This document shows, one piece after another, positions 1-8,203 of a stretch of 39,521 nucleotides of DNA. Source of the stretch: a virus; the IMG/VR virus record IMGVR_UViG_3300021406_000024, positions 1-39,521 of that record, one strand, 5' to 3'. A program made the position numbers and the translations under genes. Position 1 is the first letter of the stretch. Each line of letters opens with the position of its first letter. The notes below the pieces were generated by a model. That model was not told the DNA's origin and did no database searches. It saw only the letters and a list, made by a program, of their open reading frames with translations.

Positions 1-1313
1 CGGCGTTACCGATAGCCGGAACGGCGGCCACGGTGGGGGGCGTCGAGGCGGTCGGCAAAAGCGAAGCCGTCCAAGGCAATGCGCTCGGCCGAGCAGTGTT
101 CGGCGACTGGCGAGCAGGGGACAAGAATTCGTGGGTCGCTCCCGGTAGCACGCTCGACGAATTGGGCGGCTTGTTCGGCTTCGACCCTTCCGGCCGAAGG
201 GGCAAACAGGCGCAGGCTCCGGAGTCCGGCGTGCTCGGTGGCACTGGCGCAACCCCTGACTTCTACGCGAAGTATGGGCCGCAGTCGTCATCGACCAGCA
301 CCACGGCGAACGAGGTTGAGGTGCAGGCCCGTGACGCTGTCATCTCGGCGGGATCGGTCACTCTCGGCGGCAGCATCTCGATCCCGGCGAGCATGTCGGC
401 CGGAACGGTGCGCTCGTCACCGGCCGGTGGTTCTGGCGCCGCAGGAACTACGGGAGCTGTAGCGCCCCCTGCGAAGTCCAGCGGCGGGGGCGGCTTTCTG
501 GGCAACGCTGGCCGGGGCTACGCCGGAGGCGGTGTGTTACCCGGAGATTCGCCCGGCCATGACAACATCCTGACTTCACTCGGGGGCTCGCCGCTCGGGC
601 TCGAGGGCGGGGAGTTCATCATTAATCCCCAATCCACCCAAGCCAACATGGGACTCCTGCAGGCAATCAACAGCGGCGCGCATTTCGACGGCGGCGGTGG
701 CCCGCTGGACCCGCAGAACCCGTCACTGGCCGTGCCGCCCACCCAGGGCAACCAGAGCGGTGGCCCAAAGCAGCAGCAGCAGCTGGGATCCGGATCGGGT
801 GCAGGCATCTCCGGTGGCGGCATCATCGGCGCCGCCGAGCAGGCTGGTGTGGCCGCAGCGGGCATCGCCGGTTTCGGTGGCGGCGCGATCGCCGCGCAGA
901 TCGCCGAGCAGGAAACCAACCTCGCCATCCAAAAGAGCAGCCAGATGGCAGCGGCGCTGGCAACTGCGCCGTTTGAAACGCTGGGCCTGCAGGGCGGCCA
1001 GATGGGCGCGCCCACAGTCAATCCGATGGGCGGCTGGATCGGGAAACTGATCGGGGGCGCCCTCGGGCAGCAGAAGAACATCCCCAACATGGCCGGTGCC
1101 GTGCAGCCACCCAAGCAGCCGCAGCAGAAGGACCCGACGAAGCCCGGCGAAGACCCCGGCAACGGTCAGGCACCGGATGGGCCGGCCGGCACAAAAGACG
1201 ACCCGATGCACGTCAACGTCACCAACCCGCCGCAGGGTGCGCCGCAGAACGGCCCCACTAGCGCGGCGAACCTGACGGCGTCGATGGCTACCGGGATCGG
1301 CGCGGTTGCATAA
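1..1313 (+). CDS. Tape measure protein, C-terminal part (5' end outside window)
   Basis: The frame is open from the first bases of the window, so this is the 3' end of a larger gene; the GTG at 33 is only an internal codon. The protein is Gly/Ala/Pro/Gln-rich. A central segment (near codons for GGGVLPGDSPGHDNIL and LEGGEFIINPQSTQANM, about 520-660) is the conserved motif seen near the C-terminus of actinophage tape measure proteins, which set tail length and are ejected with DNA. Hydrophobic Ala/Gly stretches follow (about 800-900). The stop overlaps the next start (TAATG at 1311-1315), so the minor tail genes are translationally coupled. The frameshifted tail assembly chaperones expected upstream are not in the window. 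Confidence 0.85.
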   Translation, partial: ALPIAGTAATVGGVEAVGKSEAVQGNALGRAVFGDWRAGDKNSWVAPGSTLDELGGLFGFDPSGRRGKQAQAPESGVLGGTGATPDFYAKYGPQSSSTSTTANEVEVQARDAVISAGSVTLGGSISIPASMSAGTVRSSPAGGSGAAGTTGAVAPPAKSSGGGGFLGNAGRGYAGGGVLPGDSPGHDNILTSLGGSPLGLEGGEFIINPQSTQANMGLLQAINSGAHFDGGGGPLDPQNPSLAVPPTQGNQSGGPKQQQQLGSGSGAGISGGGIIGAAEQAGVAAAGIAGFGGGAIAAQIAEQETNLAIQKSSQMAAALATAPFETLGLQGGQMGAPTVNPMGGWIGKLIGGALGQQKNIPNMAGAVQPPKQPQQKDPTKPGEDPGNGQAPDGPAGTKDDPMHVNVTNPPQGAPQNGPTSAANLTASMATGIGAVA

Positions 1314-2425
1314 TGACTGCCCCCATTTCCTTTCCGGGTCAGGCGATCACGCCACTGGGTGCAGCCCGCATGCAGGCCGGGATCGTCCCCGACATTGACG
1401 TCGTGGACACCGTCGGCACGATCTACCACCTGCAGGGCGGTCAGTCCCCGTCACTGTCGTGCCAGGACGGGTTCGGCCTGATCGACATGGAGGGCATGCA
1501 GGCCCCGTTCTCCCTGCTCGACGAGCAAGGCGCACGCCAGGACGGTATCACCAACCTGGACACCGTCTTTGACCCGGCAATCATCAAGATGACCCTCGAG
1601 GCGTCCGGCACCACGTACGCGTCGTTCAGGCGCGCGGTGCGCATGTGGATCTCGTCATGGAACCCGCCGAACGTGTTGACGCTGTCGGTGTTCACCCAGC
1701 AGCTGGGGCAGTGGTGGATGCCCGTCCGACAATCTAAGCCCATCCCCGACGCCCTGCAGCAAGACCCCACCTTGCACCGCCGGTTTGCGTTCAAGTGGGA
1801 ATGCCGCGGCGACAACGCTTTCTGGCAAGGCATCGACTCCACCAGCGTGTTTCCGGCGCCCGGCGTGACACTTTCCGATGGGACCGTTAACGGCTGGTGT
1901 CCGCTGACGAACTTCGGGACACGTCCGGCGTGGCCGAGGTTTCTGTGCATCGCCGGCAACACGGGCGGTGTGACGTTCACTCTCGGCAACGGCGCCGTCC
2001 CCACGGCGCAGGGCACGATCTCGAATTCGGGTTCGCCGGTCACGTTCGGTCCGCTCGAGGCCGGGCAGATCGCCGCCATCTACACCCAGCCCCGGCTGCG
2101 CAGCGTGGTGGATCTATCGCCCACGCAGCCAGCCCAATCCCTGACCCAGTTCCAGACATTCATCCAAGACATGGTTAACGCCGCGGTCGGCAACTACCCG
2201 GTCCCGCCGGAGCTACAGGCGCTGGAGTCGGCGTTCGGGATCCTCCCGCCGAACGGGCCGATGTATTCGCTACTGAACGGCCGGTTCACGTCGCTGTCAC
2301 AGTTGCCGCCGAAACAGGACGGCTATATGCCTGTCACGACGTACATTCCCGTCAGCATCACCAACGGTAATTCGGGCTCGAGCATTGTTGCCGCCTCCAC
2401 CCCGTACAGGACGTGGCCCTGGTGA
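1313..2425 (+). CDS. Minor tail protein (distal-tail-like)
   Basis: This 370-residue protein directly follows the tape measure gene, where siphoviruses encode the distal tail (Dit-like) protein joining the tube to the tip. It has no signal peptide or membrane segment. The N-terminal part contains a DGFGLIDMEG stretch, and a Trp/Phe-rich region around residues 100-170 (RMWISSW, QWWMPVRQ, FKWECRGDNAFW) resembles mycobacteriophage minor tail proteins that follow the tape measure. The ATG overlaps the previous stop. Role is inferred from position and general resemblance; no catalytic motif is visible. Confidence 0.75.
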   Translation: MTAPISFPGQAITPLGAARMQAGIVPDIDVVDTVGTIYHLQGGQSPSLSCQDGFGLIDMEGMQAPFSLLDEQGARQDGITNLDTVFDPAIIKMTLEASGTTYASFRRAVRMWISSWNPPNVLTLSVFTQQLGQWWMPVRQSKPIPDALQQDPTLHRRFAFKWECRGDNAFWQGIDSTSVFPAPGVTLSDGTVNGWCPLTNFGTRPAWPRFLCIAGNTGGVTFTLGNGAVPTAQGTISNSGSPVTFGPLEAGQIAAIYTQPRLRSVVDLSPTQPAQSLTQFQTFIQDMVNAAVGNYPVPPELQALESAFGILPPNGPMYSLLNGRFTSLSQLPPKQDGYMPVTTYIPVSITNGNSGSSIVAASTPYRTWPW

Positions 2426-4227
2426 CGATCCCGTACGCACCTATTCAGCCGGCCAGCCCGCTGCCGCTTAATCCACCGTATCCACCCAATCAGGTTCTGT
2501 TGCCATTCCAGCCTCCGGTCTCCTACTCGGACGGGCAGTTCGCTTCGGGTAAAACGCTTTTGCAGTTGCTGGAGTCGGGTGTTCCTGAGGTGCAGATGGC
2601 GGCGGCGTCGGTTGTCGGCGATGTGATGCAGAACCCTCCCGACGATGTCACGATCACGGTTTATTCGAAAACGTATGTGCCGGTGGGGGAGATTAATGAT
2701 TATCTGTCGCTGACATTCCAGTTCGCCCGCAACCGCACGGGGGCATGCGAGATCGTCCTCAAGGGTATCGATCCGCTGGCGGAAACGGTCCTGAATTGCC
2801 CTAACACGACCGTGCCCATCACGATTGAGACAGGCAACGTCCGCTGGTCAGGCCGAGTCTTCACCGCCGAGGACAAGCTGTCGAAGGTAGGGAATTCACC
2901 GCGGCCGGTGAACACCGTCGTGGTGACATGCATTTCAGATTACGCTTGGCTATCCAAAATCCTGTGCTGGCCGAATTATCTGTTGCCTATCCAGATCCAG
3001 TTCCCGGCCGAATCCCTGTACCTCGGGCCGGCCGTTACATGCGTCGCCACTTTGATTGCCGAGCAGGCGTTCAGGTTGCAGTCGGGGATTTGGGAGCTGT
3101 CCAACAATCTCGGGTCGTTGGATCTGGATTGGACGTCGTGGTTCGGGACGCTGCTGGAGTCCAACGGCAATCCGACTGACATGCTGCTCACTCCGATGGT
3201 TGTCATCCCCGTTGACCCGGTCACGGACACCAGCCCGTGGGTGTCGTTCAGTGGGCGGATGGATCAGTGTGACACCCTGATTGAGCAGGTGTGCAAAGAC
3301 ACCGGCACCAACGTCGCGGTCGGGCTATGGATGCCGGGGGACCCCCAGCCCACGGGGTTGTCGGCCACGCTCACCAACCCGACGATTCTCGTCTCGGTGA
3401 CCAATAACCTAGGTGTCACGGGTCCTTCTGGCACGTTCCTGGACGGAATCCTGCAGGACACCGTTGACCTGATCGACTCCACTACCGGGCAGTCTCTCTC
3501 GCCGTTTCTTAATCCGGGCAATGAGTACGCGCCCCAGGGCATCAACATCGCCCCCGTTCTGGGTGTGAACTTTGTTCAGCCGTGGGTTTTGATGACCGAC
3601 GACCCACGCTCGGGGCTAATTGAATACTCGCTGAAGGGCCGACATCCCTTGGCGTTCACAGTGATTGGCGGGGGAAAATCACCTCAGTGGCTTGACGACC
3701 TCTTGAACATCGCCAGTTCCTGGGCAATTGATGCGATCACCACGATCATCGGGATCTCAGGTATCCCCGACGACCTGTTCGACGGCATTATTGACGACGT
3801 GATTTTAGCGTTCCAGCAGATCGAAAACGGTACGCGCCGTTTACAGATGGGGCCGTATGGGTTCCCTGAGTTCTTCGTTCAGACCGGCAGCAGCGCGTAC
3901 ACGCTGGACGAGTGGTTCGCACTTGAGGGCGCCATGTGGGACACCAGGGGTTTGTATACGTATCAGTGGACTTTCCTCAACGGCTACCCGTATGAGATCG
4001 GCGTCGACCTATTCGTCGGACAACTCGCGTCCTTCGCCTGCAGGGGCAAATTGTATACCGACTGGGTGGACTCCATCGTCTACACCGATGACCGCACAAC
4101 ACGTTTGGGCAGACTCGAAGTCACCGTCGGCGACGGTCAGTTCGTGGAAAACCCCGTCGCCAAGCTGTACCGCAAGATGGTCAACTTCGAAAAAGCGTTC
4201 CAAATCGTGACGCTGAGCTACAACTAG
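2422..4227 (+). CDS. Minor tail protein, Gp37-like tail hub
   Basis: About 600 residues. The segment from residue ~75 (DDVTITVYSKTYVPVGEIND, then an RNRTGACEIVLKG block and NVRWSGRV) matches the pattern of the siphovirus Gp37-like minor tail family, a hub/Tal-type protein at the tail tip. The GTG at 2422 gives a 4-base GTGA overlap with the upstream stop; a GTG at 2413, three codons earlier, is also possible. The C-terminal third has Trp/Tyr-rich stretches typical of these proteins (DWVDSIVYTDDRTTRLGRLE). It should form the tail tip with its two neighbours; whether it also carries the peptidase activity of some Tal proteins cannot be seen. Confidence 0.75.
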   Translation: MTIPYAPIQPASPLPLNPPYPPNQVLLPFQPPVSYSDGQFASGKTLLQLLESGVPEVQMAAASVVGDVMQNPPDDVTITVYSKTYVPVGEINDYLSLTFQFARNRTGACEIVLKGIDPLAETVLNCPNTTVPITIETGNVRWSGRVFTAEDKLSKVGNSPRPVNTVVVTCISDYAWLSKILCWPNYLLPIQIQFPAESLYLGPAVTCVATLIAEQAFRLQSGIWELSNNLGSLDLDWTSWFGTLLESNGNPTDMLLTPMVVIPVDPVTDTSPWVSFSGRMDQCDTLIEQVCKDTGTNVAVGLWMPGDPQPTGLSATLTNPTILVSVTNNLGVTGPSGTFLDGILQDTVDLIDSTTGQSLSPFLNPGNEYAPQGINIAPVLGVNFVQPWVLMTDDPRSGLIEYSLKGRHPLAFTVIGGGKSPQWLDDLLNIASSWAIDAITTIIGISGIPDDLFDGIIDDVILAFQQIENGTRRLQMGPYGFPEFFVQTGSSAYTLDEWFALEGAMWDTRGLYTYQWTFLNGYPYEIGVDLFVGQLASFACRGKLYTDWVDSIVYTDDRTTRLGRLEVTVGDGQFVENPVAKLYRKMVNFEKAFQIVTLSYN

Positions 4228-4234
4228 GAGCACC

Positions 4235-5086
4235 GTGGGAATCACTGTTGACGGCAACTCCATCACCATCGACAACGCCACCATCACCCTCAACAATGCG
4301 TTTGACCAAACCACTGGTGCCGCGACGATCACGATCACCCCAGCGGGTGGAGTTGGGTCACTGCCGGGCATTCTGGAAGGGCAGCCGGGGTTGCCGCCGA
4401 CGCTGCGGAATGTGAACTTCACGCAGGTTCCGTACGGGACGAATCCCCCGAACCCGGCCGCAAGCTGGACGCTCATCTACCCCGGCGGCCCCGGAGTCGC
4501 CGCGGTCTATGACTTGAATCTGTGGCTGAACGCGGGCCCACCGGGCAACGCCGGCTCCTACGCGATCGCATCCTCCACCGATCTATCCGGCACCGCAACC
4601 AACAACACCACGCTGGTGTGGAATGCGCTGCTCGACCAGTTCGAATACCAGCCCCTGTATTTGGGCGCCACGTATTGGCCATCGACCATCAACTCCACGT
4701 CCGGGTTCACCGCGCAGGGCACACCACGCACGCTGTGCCAGATCTCGGTGCCCGCATTGCCGTTCGCCTACTACCCGGTTCCGATCGGGCAGACCGTGGT
4801 GACCGGGACGATCAACACGCAGATCGAGGTGTCGGCGAATATCGGCTCGGTGTCCGGGAACCAGGTCGGCGTGGGCTACGGGGTTGTCGGGCTAGCTAAC
4901 CAGACTGTTGCGCTGCAGGCGTCCATCCCGGCCGGCTCGAGCGGCACCTACGGCCAGGTGGCCGCCAATAGCGCCGCCACAATCGTTTTCAGCGCGACGC
5001 AGGTCGCCAACACCACCGACAACTGGGCCACCACGGCGTCTACGACGTCGTTTCAGATGACGATAAACCCGGTGCCGCCGTCCTAA
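4235..5086 (+). CDS. Minor tail protein
   Basis: A 283-residue Ser/Thr/Asn-rich, beta-type protein with a GTG start 4 bases after a clear AGGAG (4226-4230). The N-terminus (GITVDGNSITIDNATITLNN) is beta-hairpin rich, and the protein ends in a jelly-roll-like pattern of alternating hydrophobic and Thr/Ser residues. No enzyme motif is visible. It lies between the hub and the large fibre protein and is probably a tail-tip or fibre-attachment component. Function is inferred from position and composition only. Confidence 0.65.
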   Translation: MGITVDGNSITIDNATITLNNAFDQTTGAATITITPAGGVGSLPGILEGQPGLPPTLRNVNFTQVPYGTNPPNPAASWTLIYPGGPGVAAVYDLNLWLNAGPPGNAGSYAIASSTDLSGTATNNTTLVWNALLDQFEYQPLYLGATYWPSTINSTSGFTAQGTPRTLCQISVPALPFAYYPVPIGQTVVTGTINTQIEVSANIGSVSGNQVGVGYGVVGLANQTVALQASIPAGSSGTYGQVAANSAATIVFSATQVANTTDNWATTASTTSFQMTINPVPPS

Positions 5087-5087
5087 T

Positions 5088-8000
5088 ATGACGTTCCCGA
5101 TCACGCCCAACCCGTCGATCCACGTCCAGCCGAAGGACATCGGATCGCAGCAGATGCTGTTCACGGGCGGCCAGCTCCAAACCTGGGCGCAGCAGCTGCC
5201 TTTGGCGATGACCAAGGCGCTGGTCGATTCCCTGCTGACGACGCTAGGCGCATCGCAGACAGACATCACCATCGCCAACGAGAGCATCGACGCCCTGTCC
5301 TCGACCATTCAGGAATGGTTGACACCGACGGTCGCCAACGCGCAGACGGCGTACAACAACTGGGTCACACTGCTCGAGTCCCTGGGGCTCTCGGCGCAAA
5401 CGGCCGATGCGCTGGTTTCGTTCCTGCAAACCCTGCTGTCCCCGAGCTCGCCGCTCAACGCATCCAACCTGTGGGGGCTGCTGCCGCCCAATGTGGCGTC
5501 CAACCTTCCTTCGACGTCGGTCAACTCCGCGACTGTTAATCAGTTATGGAACCCGAACTTTGAGTCGGCTGTCGCGCTGCAGCCCAACGCCGGCTGGTCC
5601 TGGTCGTCGTCGGTGTATTACACGGCTGGCAGCGTCGGCACGCCGGGCTCGGCGACGGTCACCGCGAATGGCTCGACGTTCGGGTTGCGCGGCAATCCGA
5701 TCCCGGTGTCGGGCGGCCAAGCGGTGGCGCTGTCGGTGCAGCTGTTGACATCCGGGCTGGTGTGCACGGGTTCGCCGATCGAGCTGGACGTCGTCACCTA
5801 CCTGAACAACACGCAAGTGAGCGTGCTGCAGGTGCAGACATCTGCGGCGCCGTCTGGTGCCAATACGACGTGGACGGGTGCGCCGTCGGGTTCGGTTGCC
5901 GGTTCGCTGTCCGGCACGTACACGGTGCCCAATGACGGGTCTGTGAATTCGGTTGCGGTCCGCTTGGCGCTGGATTCGACCGCCACGGCCGGCCAGGTAT
6001 GGTTCGGCGGGGCGTCGGCGACGTTGTCGGGCGGCCTGATTGCCACCATCCAATCGGATTTGTCGTCGCTGTCATCGGATTTCACCGCGGGCAACACAGC
6101 GTTCGCCACCTTCCTGCAGTCCGCCCTGGCGGACATCACCGGCTACACCAGCTGGTCGACGTTCATCGCCAATCTTGAATCGCAGTGGAACACCTACATC
6201 ACCACCGCGACGAGCCTAACGTCGGCGGAGTTCTTCACCATTCAGCAGCTGATCAACACACTGCTGGGCATCAGCCCTACCACGGGGTTGATGTCGGCGA
6301 CGAACGTGCAATCCAGTACGGGCGCGGCCAACCTGCAGGCGGACATCAACGCTGTCTTCACGCCGTTCACATCGGTCAACGGTTTGACGTCAACGACGGC
6401 TTGGCAGGATTCATGGACCGGCCTAATGAACCTGCTAGGCATCGGCACATCTAATCTTTCGGTGCCTACGCCCCCAACGGGCTTGTCTGTGGTCGGGTCT
6501 AGCACGGGCGGCACCAGTCTTGCTGCGGGAACCTATTACTGGGTCGTCACGGGCATTGTTTCCAGCGCAGAGACGGGCGCGTCCAACGAGGTGACCGCAA
6601 CACTCACGGGTTCGACGTCATCGGCCGCGCTGACCTGGACCGCGCTGCCTGGTGCTACCGGATACAAGGTCTACCGGGGCACGGCGCACGGCGGCGAGAA
6701 TATCCATGTCTCGTCTCCCGCCACGACCAGCTATACCGATACCGGTTCGGTAATTGGCAGTGGATCTCCCCCGCAGCCAGCGGCGCAGGTGGCGCCAGCG
6801 CAGGTTAGCAATGTTCTCGGTAATGGGAGCCTGGGCGCTGACATGACGTCCCTGGCAACGCAGTTGTTTGGCAGCGCGACCGTCAGCAACATCACCACGA
6901 TCGAAAACGACATTATCAACTTCATTACAAATGCGCTGTCGGGCGGGAGTGCGCCGACGTCATCTACAAGCAGTCCGGCGGCGGCTCTCGCTAGTGTTCT
7001 GGGCCCCAGCGGTATTCCGCATGTCAATGTGGCGATCCCGCCGAGCCCCGGCTCCGGTTCGATCACCCATGACGCTAACGCCTCCGCTACCCCGTATACG
7101 ACGACGACCAGCTTGCAGGACCTGACGTGGAACCACCACTGCGGTTTGACTGCCAACTATCTGGTTGCGCGAACTACGATTTACTCGACGTCTACGATAG
7201 GTGTCGCCGCAACCTATAACGGCGTGGCGATGCAGATACTCGCCCAGCAAGTAGCCACAGACGGCGCCACCTATAACTTTCTGTTCGGGCTGCCGAATCC
7301 AACTACCGGCTCATCGAAACAGGTTTCGCTCGCGGTGTATGCGCCGTTCGGCGCCTATATCAAAATTATCGGTGGGGAGTCGGACTCTTACATCGGTGTC
7401 GGGTCGGTGGGTTCGACTGTCACCAACTCGGGTACGTCCAGCACGCCATCGATAACCGTCCCGTCTGCCACCGGCGATTATATTGTTCAGGCGTTTGCCT
7501 CCACTAACAGCATCGGCACTTATAACCAGACAACGCAATACAATTCGGGAGCTATGTCCAACGGAGCTACGAGCATCTATCTGGTTGCGGGCGACGCCGC
7601 CGGGGCCAGTTCGGTCAGCTTCACCGGTACCGCGTCCCCGTTCGCATGGGCTGCGACTGCGGCAAACCTGATCCCGCTGCCGTCCACTGTTCTGGGCTCT
7701 GGGTTCCGCGCCGCCAACACCAGTACGAGCGGGGTGAGCGCGAGCAGCGGCAACAACACTTTCCCGAACAGCTTTTTCAACACCACCGTTACCAGTTCCA
7801 CCGACCTGACCTATAGCGCGTCCAGCGGGAACACCGTGACGATCGCACATGCGGGCTGGTACACGGTGACAATCTCGGTGCTGCTATCTGCCTTGTACTA
7901 CAACCAGGCCGTTGGGCTGAACCTCATTCAGACACCGAATGGGGGATCGACAATCACGAAGCGCGGCCACGTCTCATGGATCGGCACGACAGCAAACGCA

Positions 8001-8159
8001 AATATCGTGTGCGCCTTCACATTCCAAGTTTATTGCGGCGCGGGCGATACATTGCAGCCCGGCTACTGGACAACGGCGTCTGGCACGGCGTTTGTCGGTA
8101 CTAGCGATGGGCTATCAACGTATTTTGAGGTGTCCCTGAACAACAGGAGCCTCATGTGA
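5088..8159 (+). CDS. Large tail fibre / minor tail protein with Fn3-like and adhesin-like modules
   Basis: A 1023-residue modular protein starting 2 bases after the preceding stop. The N-terminal ~450 residues contain a helical region (about 20-110) and carbohydrate-binding-like beta segments. Residues ~460-565 form a fibronectin III-like module (YYWVVTG, SNEVTATLTGS, GATGYKVYRG, SYTDTGS). Residues ~660-865 form a beta-rich module of a type also found in the proteins at 10439 and 35507 (starts HDANAS). The last ~150 residues end in a C1q/TNF-like fold signature (AGWYTVTISV, LQPGYW) common on fibre tips. The likely role is host surface recognition. The Fn3 coding segment shares a 44-base near-identical stretch with the gene at 35507. 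Confidence 0.75.
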   Translation: MTFPITPNPSIHVQPKDIGSQQMLFTGGQLQTWAQQLPLAMTKALVDSLLTTLGASQTDITIANESIDALSSTIQEWLTPTVANAQTAYNNWVTLLESLGLSAQTADALVSFLQTLLSPSSPLNASNLWGLLPPNVASNLPSTSVNSATVNQLWNPNFESAVALQPNAGWSWSSSVYYTAGSVGTPGSATVTANGSTFGLRGNPIPVSGGQAVALSVQLLTSGLVCTGSPIELDVVTYLNNTQVSVLQVQTSAAPSGANTTWTGAPSGSVAGSLSGTYTVPNDGSVNSVAVRLALDSTATAGQVWFGGASATLSGGLIATIQSDLSSLSSDFTAGNTAFATFLQSALADITGYTSWSTFIANLESQWNTYITTATSLTSAEFFTIQQLINTLLGISPTTGLMSATNVQSSTGAANLQADINAVFTPFTSVNGLTSTTAWQDSWTGLMNLLGIGTSNLSVPTPPTGLSVVGSSTGGTSLAAGTYYWVVTGIVSSAETGASNEVTATLTGSTSSAALTWTALPGATGYKVYRGTAHGGENIHVSSPATTSYTDTGSVIGSGSPPQPAAQVAPAQVSNVLGNGSLGADMTSLATQLFGSATVSNITTIENDIINFITNALSGGSAPTSSTSSPAAALASVLGPSGIPHVNVAIPPSPGSGSITHDANASATPYTTTTSLQDLTWNHHCGLTANYLVARTTIYSTSTIGVAATYNGVAMQILAQQVATDGATYNFLFGLPNPTTGSSKQVSLAVYAPFGAYIKIIGGESDSYIGVGSVGSTVTNSGTSSTPSITVPSATGDYIVQAFASTNSIGTYNQTTQYNSGAMSNGATSIYLVAGDAAGASSVSFTGTASPFAWAATAANLIPLPSTVLGSGFRAANTSTSGVSASSGNNTFPNSFFNTTVTSSTDLTYSASSGNTVTIAHAGWYTVTISVLLSALYYNQAVGLNLIQTPNGGSTITKRGHVSWIGTTANANIVCAFTFQVYCGAGDTLQPGYWTTASGTAFVGTSDGLSTYFEVSLNNRSLM

Positions 8160-8203
8160 GTAAGGAATGTTTAACAACATAACAGGGGAGCCTCGTGAGT
8201 AAG
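8141..8203 (+). repeat. Duplicated ribosome-binding/start segment with a 9-codon minigene
   Basis: The end of the fibre gene (AACAGGAGCCTC at 8141 onward, then ATGTGAGTAAG) is repeated about 40 bases downstream as AACAGGGGAGCCTC then GTGAGTAAG, which starts the esterase gene at 8195. The first copy is followed by a tiny frame GTG-AGT-AAG...TAA (8156-8182, eight residues). It looks like a duplicated start site or the scar of a deleted gene. Confidence 0.5.

Noticed and set aside
518-1162. 214-residue minus-strand frame in the tape measure gene
   Set aside because: Pro/Cys/Ser-rich antisense shadow of the Gly/Ala/Gln-rich tape measure sequence.
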